Positions 8,308 through 18,209 of a DNA stretch of 64,000 bases are shown piece by piece. The stretch's first letter is position 1, and each line of letters starts with the position of its first letter. The position numbers were made by a program, and so were the translations under genes. Origin of the DNA: Hyphomonas sp. (GTDB taxonomy: Bacteria > Pseudomonadota > Alphaproteobacteria > Caulobacterales > Hyphomonadaceae); the NCBI GenBank assembly GCA_013791775.1, contig VMTE01000022.1, positions 1-64,000 of the forward strand. Direction: 5' to 3'. The notes beneath the pieces are model-generated. The model had not been told where the DNA came from, ran no database searches, and saw only the letters and a program-made list of their open reading frames with translations.

Positions 8308-10926
8308 TCAGTTGAGAGCGGACCTGCCCTTGGCAAAGTTGTTCGGTACGCCGTTGATTGACAGCGCATCGCCTTCGACATCGACGAGGATCGTCTCCCC
8401 GTCGAGAATGCGGCCCTCCAGCAACAGGCGCGCCAGCGGGTCCTGAAGCTCCTTCTGAATCACGCGCTTCAGGGGACGCGCGCCATAGACCGGGTCGTAT
8501 CCGCGCGCGGCCAGCCAGTTGCGGGCGGCGAGGCTGAGGTCGAGCTTCATCTTCCGTTCCCGGAGCAGGCTCTCGAGGCGGCCCATCTGGATCTCGACGA
8601 TATGGTCGATCTCGCCGCGGCCGAGTCGTTTGAAGAAGACAATCTCGTCGATCCGGTTGATGAACTCCGGCCGGAAATGCCGGCGGATGGCGCTCATCAC
8701 ATGCTCGCGGGCCTGCTCGGACACCTCACCTTCTTCCCCGCTCGCCAGCGCGTCGGCGCCGAGGTTCGAGGTCATGATGATGATCGTGTTCTTGAAATCC
8801 ACCGTCCGGCCCTGGCCATCCGTGAGGCGGCCATCATCCAGCACCTGCAGCAAGGTGTTGAACAGATCGGGGTGGGCTTTCTCCACCTCGTCGAACAGCA
8901 CGACCTGATACGGGCGGCGGCGGATGGCTTCAGTCAGCGCCCCGCCTTCATCATAGCCGATATAGCCCGGAGGCGCGCCGATCAGGCGGGCGACCGAGTG
9001 TTTCTCGGAATATTCCGACATATCGAGCCGGAGCACGGCGGATTCGTCGTCGAACATGAATTCGGCGAGCGCCTTGGTCAGCTCGGTCTTGCCGACGCCG
9101 GTGGGGCCAACGAAGAGGAAGGAGCCGATCGGGCGGTTGGGATCCTGCAGGCCGGCGCGCGCGCGGCGTACCGCATTGGACACGGCCAGCAATGCATCTT
9201 CCTGCCCCACCACACGGCCGCGCAGCGAGTCTTCCATGCGCAGCAGTTTCTCGCGCTCGCCTTCCATCATCTTGTCGACCGGGATGCCGGTCCACTTGGA
9301 GACGACGCCGGCGATGTGCTCGGGACGGACGACTTCGGAGACGAGCCCGCCTTCGGCGTCGCCCTTGCCCTCGACTTCGGCGATCAGTTTCTCGAGCTGC
9401 GGAATGGTCGAGAACTTGAGCTCGGAGGCTTTTGCCAGGTCGCCCTGGCGCTGGGCCTCGGCCATGTCGGAATAGGCCCGGTCGAGCCGCTCCTTGGCAG
9501 AGGCGGCGCCTTTCAGCTTGTCCTTCTCGGCGCTCCACGTCGTGGTCAACTCGTCCGAGCGCGTATCAAGTTCGCCGATCTGGACTTCGATGGTCTTGAG
9601 CCGGTCCTGCGAGGCCGCGTCCTTTTCCTTCTTCAGCGCTTCGGCCTCGATCCGCAGCTGCATCAGGCGGCGGTCGATCTCGTCGAGTTCTTCCGGTTTC
9701 GAATCCACCTGCATGCGCAGGCGCGCGGCCGCTTCATCCATCAGGTCGATGGCCTTGTCGGGCAGGAAACGGTCGGTGATGTAGCGGTTCGACAGGTTGG
9801 CCGCCGACACGATGGCGGCGTCCGAAATGCGCACGCCGTGGTGTGCTTCATAGCGGCCCTTCAGACCCCGGAGGATCGAGATCGTGTCCTCGACCGTCGG
9901 CTCGTCCACATAGACAGCCATGAACCGGCGCGCGAGCGCGGGATCGCCTTCGACATGCTTGCGGTATTCATCCAGCGTCGTCGCGCCGATACAGTGCAGC
10001 TCGCCGCGCGCGAGGGCCGGCTTGAGCAGGTTGGAGGCGTCCATGGCGCCTTCCGATTTGCCGGCGCCGACCAGCGTGTGCATCTCGTCGATGAACAGGA
10101 TCACACCGCCCTCGGCCTGCGTCACTTCCGTGAGCACGGCTTTCAGGCGTTCCTCGAACTCGCCGCGGAATTTCGCGCCGGCGATCAGCGCGCCCATGTC
10201 GAGCGCGAGCAGGCGTTTGCCCTTCAGGCTTTCGGGCACATCGCCGTTGACGATGCGCAGCGCGAGGCCCTCGGCGATGGCGGTCTTGCCGACGCCTGGC
10301 TCCCCGATCAGCACGGGATTGTTCTTGGAGCGGCGCGACAGGACCTGGATCGCGCGGCGAATTTCCTCGTCGCGGCCGATCACCGGATCGAGCTTGCCCT
10401 CGCGGGCATCCTTGGTGAGATCGCGGGCGTATTTCTTCAGCGCCTCGTAGCCTTCCTCGGCGTTCTGGCTGTCGGCTGTGCGGCCCTGGCGCAGTTGCGC
10501 GATGGCGCCTTCGAGACCTTTCGGCGTGACACCTGCCGCCTTCAGGGCTTCGGCTGCCGGATCACCCGAGAGCGCCGCAACCGCGAGCAACAGGCGCTCG
10601 ACCGTGACGAAGGCGTCACCAGCTTTCTTGGCGCCGGCTTCGGCGTCCTGGAATAGTTTCGCGCCGGCCTGCTCGAGCCGGAGGCCGCCTGCCCCGGCGC
10701 CGGAGACCTTCGGCTGCTTGTTCAGCGCCGCATCGACGCCTTGAATGGCCAGCTCCGGCCGCCCGCCGCTCGCGCGGATCAGGTTCAAGGCCAGCTGGTC
10801 GCGGTCGTCGAACAAGGCCTTGAGAATATGGGCCGGCGTCAGGACTTGATGTCCGCCCGCCAAGGCCTGGGTCTGCGCGCTCTGGATCAGGCTGCGTGCA
10901 CGCTCTGTGTACTGCTCGATATTCAT
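8308..10926 (-). CDS. clpB: ClpB ATP-dependent disaggregase
   Basis: This is an 872-residue Hsp100 chaperone from the ATG at 10926 ([11 protein letters not shown]). The order of parts is a double-repeat N domain (to about 145), a first AAA+ module with Walker [16 protein letters not shown] and Walker [16 protein letters not shown], the ClpB-specific coiled-coil middle domain (roughly 400-525, charged), and a second AAA+ module with [16 protein letters not shown] and [16 protein letters not shown] small domain with YGARPLKR follows. It pulls polypeptides out of aggregates together with DnaK. It has the usual family length and no broken motifs. The gene stands alone; a sigma-32-like promoter is suggested upstream, as expected for a heat-shock gene. 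Confidence 0.98.
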   Translation of the reverse strand: MNIEQYTERARSLIQSAQTQALAGGHQVLTPAHILKALFDDRDQLALNLIRASGGRPELAIQGVDAALNKQPKVSGAGAGGLRLEQAGAKLFQDAEAGAKKAGDAFVTVERLLLAVAALSGDPAAEALKAAGVTPKGLEGAIAQLRQGRTADSQNAEEGYEALKKYARDLTKDAREGKLDPVIGRDEEIRRAIQVLSRRSKNNPVLIGEPGVGKTAIAEGLALRIVNGDVPESLKGKRLLALDMGALIAGAKFRGEFEERLKAVLTEVTQAEGGVILFIDEMHTLVGAGKSEGAMDASNLLKPALARGELHCIGATTLDEYRKHVEGDPALARRFMAVYVDEPTVEDTISILRGLKGRYEAHHGVRISDAAIVSAANLSNRYITDRFLPDKAIDLMDEAAARLRMQVDSKPEELDEIDRRLMQLRIEAEALKKEKDAASQDRLKTIEVQIGELDTRSDELTTTWSAEKDKLKGAASAKERLDRAYSDMAEAQRQGDLAKASELKFSTIPQLEKLIAEVEGKGDAEGGLVSEVVRPEHIAGVVSKWTGIPVDKMMEGEREKLLRMEDSLRGRVVGQEDALLAVSNAVRRARAGLQDPNRPIGSFLFVGPTGVGKTELTKALAEFMFDDESAVLRLDMSEYSEKHSVARLIGAPPGYIGYDEGGALTEAIRRRPYQVVLFDEVEKAHPDLFNTLLQVLDDGRLTDGQGRTVDFKNTIIIMTSNLGADALASGEEGEVSEQAREHVMSAIRRHFRPEFINRIDEIVFFKRLGRGEIDHIVEIQMGRLESLLRERKMKLDLSLAARNWLAARGYDPVYGARPLKRVIQKELQDPLARLLLEGRILDGETILVDVEGDALSINGVPNNFAKGRSALN

Positions 10927-11002
10927 GTGTCTTCCCCTGTTCAAAGGCAGAATGTTGGAACTTCGTGCGGCCCCGCTCAGCGGCGACCCCCGTTGCTGAT
11001 CT

Positions 11003-11033
11003 GGATTTGGGAAGGCGGGCGCCCGACTGCAAG
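11003..11033 (-). promoter_or_regulatory. possible heat-shock (RpoH-type) promoter of clpB
   Basis: On the minus strand CTTGCA (11028-11033) and CCAAATCC (11003-11010) are separated by 17 bp, about 80 bp upstream of the clpB ATG. This resembles the alphaproteobacterial RpoH pattern (CTTG..., then CCCCAT-like) but the -10 is only a partial match. Confidence 0.4.
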
Positions 11034-11052
11034 CGGTCCGCCGTAAATGAAA

Positions 11053-11075
11053 CGCCCCGCCGGGACGGGCGGGGC
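11053..11075 (-). terminator. terminator after the DUF4167 gene
   Basis: CGCCCCGCC and GGCGGGGCG form a 9-bp GC stem. On the minus strand it is followed by TTTCATTT, about 30 bp beyond the stop codon of the DUF4167 gene and before clpB. The U-run is short, so strength is uncertain. Confidence 0.65.
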
Positions 11076-11102
11076 GCTGTTGTCTGGTCGCAGTAGAACT
11101 AC

Positions 11103-11852
11103 CTAGTCGGTCGTTTCGGAGGCCGGCGCGCCTTCTTCCGGGGCCGGCTTGCGGCGGCCACGGGCGAGCGTCTTCATCACGCCGTCGGTTTCGGAGACCA
11201 CTTCAACCGGTTCACGCGGCGGGCGGGGTTCGCGGGCCGGACGGTCTTCGCGCGGTGCGCGTTCCTCTCGGACCGCCCCTTCTTCGCGCGGCCGGTAAGG
11301 CTTGCGGCCACGCCGGCCCTTGTCGCCGCGGGCCTCTGCAGGCGCCGCATCACTCGACGCCGGCTCTTCACGCTCGTCATCGGTGTCGATCACGCGCAGC
11401 GGATCGGATCCCTCGTCATCATTGCGGCGGGCCGACACCGCTGGCAGCACTTCGGCTTCGTCTTGTTGCTCGTCGTCTGCCTGCAGGGATTCGTCGTTGT
11501 TGCCGCCGCCGCGCGGATCGCGGTCCTGGTTGCCACGCGGATCACGGTCGTCGCGCGGGCCGTTGCCGTTGCGGTTCTGCGGCTGACCGCCCTGCTGCTG
11601 GACGCGGGCTTCGGTCTGCTTGGCGACAATGCGCTGATAGTGTTCTGCATACTGGAAGTAGGCTTCCGACAGGACGCGGTCGCCGCTGGTGTGGGCGTCC
11701 CGGGCGTACTGTTGGTACTTCTCGAGCACCTGTTGGGCGGAGCCGCGGATCTTCACATCCGGGCCGACACTTTCGAAGTGACGGTTCGGATTGTTGAAGG
11801 TGTTTTGTGGATTTCCGCCTGGGCGCCTGTTGCGACCGCGTGAGCGTTTCAT
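11103..11852 (-). CDS. DUF4167 domain protein
   Basis: This 249-residue protein starts at ATG 11852 ([13 protein letters not shown]). The N-terminal 75 residues carry the DUF4167 signature found across Alphaproteobacteria: an RG-rich start, the [17 protein letters not shown] segment, and [28 protein letters not shown]. The rest is low-complexity, with runs of Arg, Gly, Asn, Asp and Glu and repeated '[17 protein letters not shown]'-type stretches, so it is probably disordered and highly charged. RNA or DNA binding is often guessed for such proteins but is not demonstrated; the cellular role is unknown. It sits immediately downstream of the prfA-prmC block, as in other alphaproteobacteria, 207 bp from prmC. 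Confidence 0.88.
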   Translation of the reverse strand: MKRSRGRNRRPGGNPQNTFNNPNRHFESVGPDVKIRGSAQQVLEKYQQYARDAHTSGDRVLSEAYFQYAEHYQRIVAKQTEARVQQQGGQPQNRNGNGPRDDRDPRGNQDRDPRGGGNNDESLQADDEQQDEAEVLPAVSARRNDDEGSDPLRVIDTDDEREEPASSDAAPAEARGDKGRRGRKPYRPREEGAVREERAPREDRPAREPRPPREPVEVVSETDGVMKTLARGRRKPAPEEGAPASETTD

Positions 11853-12059
11853 AAAGATCTTGTCCTGTGTTCGTAAACCAGCGGTCACCGGCAAGCCAAA
11901 CTCGAATGGTCATCTTGCTTGCAGGCAGGTTCCGGGGATTGGTCGCAACCGTATTCCACCGAACCTGAACGAAGGCAGCATTCTTCGTCTGCCTCTCCGG
12001 CAGACTGCCCCTCGCAGGATTTGTTCTACTGTGTAACGGGCGGGCCAACAAGCGGAAAA

Positions 12060-12914
12060 TCAGCTGGCCCGTCCCCAGACGCAGCGGTCATTCCCGCCCA
12101 GATCAGCGCTGTGTCCCATTTCGGCAAAACCCGCACCCGCCAGCAGGTTCATAACCGCCTCGCGCTGGTCGTGGCCGATTTCGAGGATGAGCGGCGCTCC
12201 CCGCTTCATCCCCTGCCGGGCGAGGCCGATGATCTCGCGGTAGGCTTCGAGACCGTCCGCCCCCCCATCGAGCGCTGCGGCCGGGTCATGGTCCTTCACC
12301 TCAGGCGCGAGCGATTCGAGGATGCCGGTCGGAATGTAGGGCGGGTTGGAGACGATCAGGTCGGCCTCGCCCCAGCCGGTCCACGCGGACCAGCGGCCTT
12401 CGAAGACCGAGGCGCGTGCTGCCAGGCCCAGCCGTTGAAAGTTTTCGCGCGCAAGGCCTGCCGCCTGCGGGCTCGCCTCGACACCAATGCCGCGCGCGGC
12501 CGGCACGTTGGCGAGGATTGCCGCCAGCAGGCAGCCGGTCCCCGTCCCGAGATCGGCCACCTGCACGCCCTCTCCCGCCGGAAGCAGGGCGAGCGCGGTC
12601 TCGACGATCAGCTCGCTGTCCGGGCGCGGCACCAGCGCCCGCGCGTCCGTGAGGATGTCCAGGCCGTAGAAGCCGGTCGTGCCGAGGATGTGCTGCAGCG
12701 GTTCACGCGCCAGGCGCCTTGCGACCCCGGCTTCGAAACGGTCCCGGACCGCTTCCGGAACCGGCGACGGGCCCGCCGCAATCAATGCCGCGCGCGCGGT
12801 CCCGGAAACGCCGAGCATCAGCATCACCGCGTTCTGGCGCGCATCAGGCACGCCGGCGCCGCGAAACCTTTCGGCAGCAGACTGGATCAGCGCATCGAAC
12901 GTCGGTGCGTTCAA
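12060..12914 (-). CDS. prmC: PrmC (HemK) release-factor glutamine methyltransferase
   Basis: This 284-residue enzyme transfers methyl from SAM to the Gln of the GGQ motif of release factors. Family features: an N-terminal helical substrate-recognition domain ending in EPLQHILGTTGFYG (71-84), VPRPDSELIVE (95-105), SAM motif DLGTGTGCLL (121-130) and the catalytic NPPY (190-193). The frame begins with TTG at 12914, which overlaps the stop of the upstream aspartyl-protease gene (TTGA). No ATG or GTG is available near the N-terminus, so I accept TTG and infer translational coupling. Its substrate RF1 is encoded two genes upstream in the same operon. Confidence 0.93.
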   Translation of the reverse strand: MNAPTFDALIQSAAERFRGAGVPDARQNAVMLMLGVSGTARAALIAAGPSPVPEAVRDRFEAGVARRLAREPLQHILGTTGFYGLDILTDARALVPRPDSELIVETALALLPAGEGVQVADLGTGTGCLLAAILANVPAARGIGVEASPQAAGLARENFQRLGLAARASVFEGRWSAWTGWGEADLIVSNPPYIPTGILESLAPEVKDHDPAAALDGGADGLEAYREIIGLARQGMKRGAPLILEIGHDQREAVMNLLAGAGFAEMGHSADLGGNDRCVWGRAS

Positions 12915-13756
12915 TCGCGGGCCTCCATCCAGACCTTGTTCTCGGGGAAATCGATGACAAGGCCGAACCCGCGCAGGACCGAGACGCCGATGTTCGCGTC
13001 GGCGCCGTCTTCGGAAGGCGAGACCGCAGCGGTCAGATCGGTCAGGACCCGCCCGGCAAGTTCCAGCGTCCGGACACGGACAATCGTGCGCTCCACAGGG
13101 CCGCCGATACCGCCCCCGTCCTTTGTGCCGACGATGTTGTCCGGCGACAGCAAACCGGCCGCCTCGGCGAAGGACGGGCTGAGCAGGATCTCGCTGCCGT
13201 TGCCGAGATCGAAATCGGCTCTCACGGCCTGTCCATTGATGCGGAGATCGACTTGCTTGATGCCGTTGGCATCGCTCAGCGCGAGCAGCTCGCCGCGCGG
13301 CGACGTTTCGCGCGAAACCCGCTGCAAGTGGCCGCGCGCGATGTCGAGTTCGTACCGTCCGGCATCGAACAGTTCGCGGCCGAGGATAACGGCGACCGGA
13401 TGCCCGACCACGCGGCTTGAAATATCCGTCAGATCGAGGATGGCGACCGCCTGGCCTTCGAGCGTCTGGCCTGCAGCGGCCAGGGTGACGCTTTCGGCAA
13501 ACTGGACCTCCTCGGTGCCGGCGCCGGTTCCCTTGACCTCTTCGCTGCCGAAGGCAACCAGTCCGGCCTGCTGTGCGAAGGCGGTGTCGATGAGCGTCAT
13601 TTCTGCGCCGGAGTCGAGCAAGGCATCACTCGCAGCGCCGTTGACCTCAACCGGAAGGAACAACCGGTTGCCTTCCACCCGCAGGCTGGCCTCGGGCGCG
13701 GTGGCGCAAGCCGTCAAGGCGGCCGCTACAAACAGAATACCCAGATGACGAACCAT
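12911..13756 (-). CDS. retropepsin/pepsin-like aspartyl protease lipoprotein
   Basis: This 281-residue protein begins with a lipoprotein signal peptide (lipobox LTAC, Cys17), so it is placed in the periplasm or on a membrane. The mature protein contains two aspartyl-protease-like halves: residues 33-60 with ALLDSGAEMTLID, the D-S/T-G active-site signature, and a second half around residues 175-215 with ADFDLGNGSEILLS and a later GVSVLRGFGLVIDF. In the second half the expected DTG/DSG is DLGNGS, so that site may be degenerate. The closest families are Asp_protease_2-type gag-polyprotein homologues. It is embedded between prfA and prmC, 27 bp from prfA and overlapping prmC by 4 bases. Substrate unknown. 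Confidence 0.8.
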   Translation of the reverse strand: MVRHLGILFVAAALTACATAPEASLRVEGNRLFLPVEVNGAASDALLDSGAEMTLIDTAFAQQAGLVAFGSEEVKGTGAGTEEVQFAESVTLAAAGQTLEGQAVAILDLTDISSRVVGHPVAVILGRELFDAGRYELDIARGHLQRVSRETSPRGELLALSDANGIKQVDLRINGQAVRADFDLGNGSEILLSPSFAEAAGLLSPDNIVGTKDGGGIGGPVERTIVRVRTLELAGRVLTDLTAAVSPSEDGADANIGVSVLRGFGLVIDFPENKVWMEARD

Positions 13757-13783
13757 GCGTGCCTTTCCTTTGCCGGACGGGGC

Positions 13784-14857
<1,074 letters not shown>

Positions 14858-14896
14858 GCGCCGCCCTTTAATCCGGTTTCACGCCGCTTGGAAGCC

Positions 14897-15328
14897 TTAG
14901 CCCGCGAAGACCCGCAGCGCTTCCCGCCCGGCCAGGAAGAACAGGCAGAATGTGCCGGCCGTGAACACCAGGAAGCGCAGGACGACCTTGCCGATCACGA
15001 CCTGGACAAAGGAGTGCAGCACCCGCAGCCCGACATAGGCCCAGGCCACCATTGAAGCGAGGGAATCGGCGCCGCCCGTCAGGGCCATGAAGAACATCAG
15101 CGCATAGAAGATCGTCGGCTGCTCGTGCAGGTGATTGTAGTTGTCGGCCGCCGAGCGGACATGGGCGGGCAACTTGTCGCCATACGAGCCGGGGTGGCGC
15201 GCATCGTCCGGATTGATCCCGGCCTTCGAAAACGCCGGCAAGCGCAGCGCATACATCCAGATCCACATCACGCAGGTCCACAGGACGAGCGCCAGAACGG
15301 GCTTCAGGAATTCAGTGTCGATGGTCAT
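14897..15328 (-). CDS. MAPEG-family membrane protein
   Basis: This 143-residue protein has four hydrophobic helices and the MAPEG arrangement: an N-terminal helix ending in YALRLPAFSKAG, a polar loop with AADNYNHLHEQPTIFYAL (the E-x-x-x-x-F/Y region of the family), then GLRVLHSFVQVV and a last helix. MAPEG members include microsomal glutathione transferases and many bacterial proteins of unknown role. The bacterial branch seen here is not characterised, so substrate is not inferred. It lies upstream of prfA on the same strand with 39 bp between. Confidence 0.85.
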   Translation of the reverse strand: MTIDTEFLKPVLALVLWTCVMWIWMYALRLPAFSKAGINPDDARHPGSYGDKLPAHVRSAADNYNHLHEQPTIFYALMFFMALTGGADSLASMVAWAYVGLRVLHSFVQVVIGKVVLRFLVFTAGTFCLFFLAGREALRVFAG

Positions 15329-15362
15329 GGTTCAGCCTCCCAACTGAGTATTTCGGAAAAGT

Positions 15363-16655
15363 CTATCCGGGCGCGGGCGCTGTTGGCAACTCGCTCGGCG
15401 GTGACGCTGCGGAACGCACCGGCCCCGCTTTCAGGAAGGCAATGAAGGCCGAAATGTCTTCTTCGACGATACTGTGCCCGCCTGGCCGCAGCCACCAGGC
15501 GATGCCGTCAGCCGGGTTGAATGTCCGCATGCCGCCGTCCCCGAGGCCGGGCACGCCCTGGGCCTCCCACATCGCGCTGGCGGCGCGGGCCGCTCTGAAA
15601 CTCGAATTCGGATCCGACCAGACATCGCGGCGCGCATTGCCGAGGAACAGGCGGCGGGGCGCGACGAGAGCCAGCATCAGGTGCTGGTCATACGGCAACC
15701 GGTCCGGATTATCCGCGTATGCCTGCGCGCCCGGCGCCAGCCAGTGCGGATAGGTCTTGGCCATCCGGGCCAGCGTCTCGCCGGTCTGGGACCGGGAAAG
15801 CGCTGATCCGGCAAATCCGGACTGGTGCGCGATGACCGTGTCGATCCGGCGATCCCATATCCCGGCCAGCAGCGCCGACTTGCCATGGCGGGAATGTCCC
15901 ATCACGGACATCCGCTGGCGATCCACGCGCGGATCATTTTCCAACGCGTCCATCGCCGCCGAGAACGCGTAAGCCCACGCCATCAGCGCGCTGGTGGGGT
16001 TCACCTCACCGCCCAGTTCGGCCATCGCCTTGGGTGCCTGCGACGCGCTGTCAGGAATGAATTCGCCGGCATGGAAGCTCGCGTAAACAAGTCCGGCATC
16101 GAAATACGGCGCCATCGGCACCTCGGCGATGTATTTGCCGAACAGGCCGGTAACAATAAAATTCACCACCTGCCCCTGGTCCTTTTCCGAACAGGGATCA
16201 CCATCCTCGCTCGTCACAGCCTCGGCCGGAAACGTCGCGCAGTTCGGACTGAAAGTCTGGCTGATCACCACCGGATTGCGGGCGCCGTTGCCGGGGAACG
16301 CCGCGACCAGCCGGAACGGGCGCGCGCCGGGGCCTTCGCCGATCGTAATGTCCACTTCTTCCAGCGTGCCCCGACCGCCCAGATAGTCCGGATTGATGAC
16401 GCGCCAGTCGCCGATGCGAACGGGCAGGCCGGCCGGCCAGGGCCCATACAACGTATCCTCCAGCATCGTCATCGCCTCGGCCCGCCCCTCGGGCGCCGCC
16501 AGCTGCGCAATCTCGAGCGCCGGCGCAGGCGACGCCTTGTTGGACGTCTCCAGGCTGGAATAGTTCAACCCGAGCATCGTGCAGCTCGACGTGATCAGGA
16601 GCATGAGGCCCGCCAGAAGTGTGAGGCCAATCCAGCGCAAAATACGGAAAAACAT
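15363..16655 (-). CDS. glucuronoyl-esterase-like (CE15-type) alpha/beta hydrolase
   Basis: This 430-residue protein has a hydrophobic N-terminus with a possible lipobox (TSSC, Cys25), so it is exported. The catalytic region contains GHSRHGKSALLAG (nucleophile Ser255), which resembles the CE15 signature G-C-S-R-x-G-K but has His in place of Cys, then AHQSGFAGSAL, YDQHLMLALVAPRRLF and a C-terminal His in RPGGHSIVEED. True CE15 enzymes cleave ester bonds between lignin and glucuronoxylan; relatives with changed motifs may act on other esters. A single-gene unit with no polysaccharide utilisation genes nearby. Esterase activity is a reasonable inference; the natural substrate is unknown. Confidence 0.75.
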   Translation of the reverse strand: MFFRILRWIGLTLLAGLMLLITSSCTMLGLNYSSLETSNKASPAPALEIAQLAAPEGRAEAMTMLEDTLYGPWPAGLPVRIGDWRVINPDYLGGRGTLEEVDITIGEGPGARPFRLVAAFPGNGARNPVVISQTFSPNCATFPAEAVTSEDGDPCSEKDQGQVVNFIVTGLFGKYIAEVPMAPYFDAGLVYASFHAGEFIPDSASQAPKAMAELGGEVNPTSALMAWAYAFSAAMDALENDPRVDRQRMSVMGHSRHGKSALLAGIWDRRIDTVIAHQSGFAGSALSRSQTGETLARMAKTYPHWLAPGAQAYADNPDRLPYDQHLMLALVAPRRLFLGNARRDVWSDPNSSFRAARAASAMWEAQGVPGLGDGGMRTFNPADGIAWWLRPGGHSIVEEDISAFIAFLKAGPVRSAASPPSELPTAPAPG

Positions 16656-16768
16656 GGTGTGAAGACCGATCCCTGCCTGCTTGAAGCCGTGTTAGCGGTT
16701 TCCGGCGCCGGCGCCCAGCCGGCAACCTTGCCGCTTGCGTCTTCGCCGGGTCACGATAGCGTGTGTGC

Positions 16769-17368
16769 ATGAAAATCGTGAGCGGACTTTCCGGACTGAT
16801 CCTTGGCGCCCTTCTCGGGCTCGTCAGCGCCCTTGCGGCGGCCGGCATCATCGGACCAGGCATCAGCCTCGGCGGCAACATCAAGGTGAAGGATTGGGGG
16901 AGCGACTGGACCATCGGCTCGTCGGCCGCCAATCCCTGGACCCGCGCCCGCGTGGCCCGGCACGGCCTGCTGGCGCTGACCCGGGCCGAAGCGGTCTATT
17001 TCACCCGCAACACCGATGACACCGGCGACCGGCTGAGCGCGGCCTGCACCTACAAGGTGTCCGGCGGCGCGCTGCCGGCTCAATGGTGGTCGGTGACGCT
17101 CTACGACGCGACCAGCTACCTGCCGGTCAACACCGACAACGCCCTCTCCTATGACCTGACCGACGCTGCTGCGGCGGGCGATCCCGGCGCCTGGTCGTTC
17201 ACCGTCTCCCCCGTTCCGGCCGAAGGCAGCTGGGTGTCCAGCAAGTCGGCCGGGGCCTTCGATCTGACGCTGCGCCTCTACAAGCCCGGCGCCGCGCTGA
17301 TTGCCGATCCGGAGGGAACGCTCGTTCCGCCGGACATTGAAAAGATCAGCTGCGGGGAGGCCCTGTGA
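16769..17368 (+). CDS. DUF1214 domain protein
   Basis: This 199-residue protein starts at ATG 16769 and has an N-terminal hydrophobic segment (about residues 5-30) that acts as signal or anchor. The body shows the DUF1214 pattern: NPWTRARVARHGLLALTRAEAVYF, CTYKVSGGALPAQWWSVTLYD, then NAFDLTLRLYKP-like and ending VPPDIEKISC. In many proteins DUF1254 and DUF1214 are fused in one chain of 400-plus residues; here DUF1214 comes first as its own gene and a DUF1254-like gene follows, overlapping in TGATG. The pair is likely translated together and may form a complex in the envelope. Function unknown. Confidence 0.85.
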   Translation: MKIVSGLSGLILGALLGLVSALAAAGIIGPGISLGGNIKVKDWGSDWTIGSSAANPWTRARVARHGLLALTRAEAVYFTRNTDDTGDRLSAACTYKVSGGALPAQWWSVTLYDATSYLPVNTDNALSYDLTDAAAAGDPGAWSFTVSPVPAEGSWVSSKSAGAFDLTLRLYKPGAALIADPEGTLVPPDIEKISCGEAL

Positions 17369-17901
17369 TGCGCTTTCCCGTGATCGGACTTTCCTCCTTC
17401 ATCGCCGGCCTCGTGGCGGTTCATTTCGTCGTCCTTAACGCCCTGCCCGGCTACATCATGGACAAGGCGCGCAGCCGCCTCCTCGGCGCCGGCCTGCCGG
17501 TCCACACCTGGCAGATGAGCCCGCGCGTCTCCCCGCAGACCCAGACCATCGTTCGGCCGGCGCCGGATCTTGCCTATGCGATCTGCCTGATTGATCTGTC
17601 GGGCGGACCGGTGACCCTCAAGGTGCCGACCTGGCCCGAGTATGGTTCATTGTCGCTCTTCGATGCGCACACGGACAATGTGTATGCCGGCTCGCTGGAC
17701 GCCCGCCTGCCGGACGCACCCGGCGCGCTGACGATCATCGTGGCCACGGCGGACCAGCCCGTCGAGGCGGCGGACGGCGTCACCGTCGTGCGTGTGAAAA
17801 AGCCCGAAGCCCTCGCCCTGATCCGCCGCCTCGCGCCCAGTCAAGATCTCTATGACGCCGCCGCCGCGCTCGTACCGATCAGCACCTGCGGGCCCGCCTG
17901 A
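17368..17901 (+). CDS. DUF1254-type protein, partner of the DUF1214 gene
   Basis: This 177-residue protein has an N-terminal hydrophobic segment (roughly residues 5-25). The remainder resembles the N-terminal half of DUF1254 proteins: SPRVSPQTQTIVRPAPDLAYAICLIDLSGGPVTLKVP and YGSLSLFDAHTDNVY. The ATG at 17368 overlaps the upstream TGA by one base; a GTG one codon earlier is also possible. It is much shorter than fused DUF1254/DUF1214 proteins, consistent with a split pair. Its stop codon is only 3 bp from the ispG tail remnant described separately. Confidence 0.8.
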   Translation: MRFPVIGLSSFIAGLVAVHFVVLNALPGYIMDKARSRLLGAGLPVHTWQMSPRVSPQTQTIVRPAPDLAYAICLIDLSGGPVTLKVPTWPEYGSLSLFDAHTDNVYAGSLDARLPDAPGALTIIVATADQPVEAADGVTVVRVKKPEALALIRRLAPSQDLYDAAAALVPISTCGPA

Positions 17902-17904
17902 CAC

Positions 17905-17952
17905 CTATTCCGCCGGCACTTGCTCGGCGTCGCGCTCGGCCTTCAGCTTCGC
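17905..17952 (-). pseudogene. detached remnant of an ispG 3' end (15 codons plus stop)
   Basis: The minus strand reads [15 protein letters not shown] then TAG. The real ispG, 1.3 kb away at 19212, ends with [15 protein letters not shown] then TAA. By my count 39 of 48 bases agree, and most differences are synonymous third positions (for example GAG/GAA, AAG/AAA, CAA/CAG). Nothing upstream of this stretch continues the ispG frame. It looks like an old ispG terminus that was cut off when copy A of the secreted family (18210-19172) arrived, the functional gene having received a slightly different tail. Confidence 0.75.
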
Positions 17953-18209
17953 TCGTCGCGTCCATCTGGTTTTTCCGATGTCGTGGGTTCCGGGAAATCC
18001 AAATGACATCAATCCGCAAGCGGATGAACAAATTTAGATCTCTACCCTTGCGAGTAAATGTCATTTCTCTTAAGGTGCATTTGTATCGCAGGGGCAAGCG
18101 CCATGCAGCCACGGACCATGAAGCAGAACATTGGCGCCCCCAAGGTTTGCAGCAAGATCGTGGGTTCGCTTTTCGACGCAGGCTCTGCTTCAACAGCCGG
18201 AGCTGTCGC
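17953..18209 (+). other. AT-rich upstream region of secreted family copy A, with nested inverted repeats
   Basis: This non-coding stretch belongs to the 308-base gap between the DUF1254 gene and copy A. A perfect 9-bp inverted repeat, AAATGACAT (18001-18009) and ATGTCATTT (18058-18066), encloses a small hairpin ATCCGC-AA-GCGGAT (18012-18025). The sequence around it is clearly AT-richer than its surroundings. The repeat may be an operator, a hairpin leader or an element boundary; no clear sigma-70 promoter is visible. Confidence 0.5.

Noticed and set aside
8602-10656. Long open frame antisense to clpB
   Set aside because: It exists only because of high third-position GC in clpB; composition is not protein-like.
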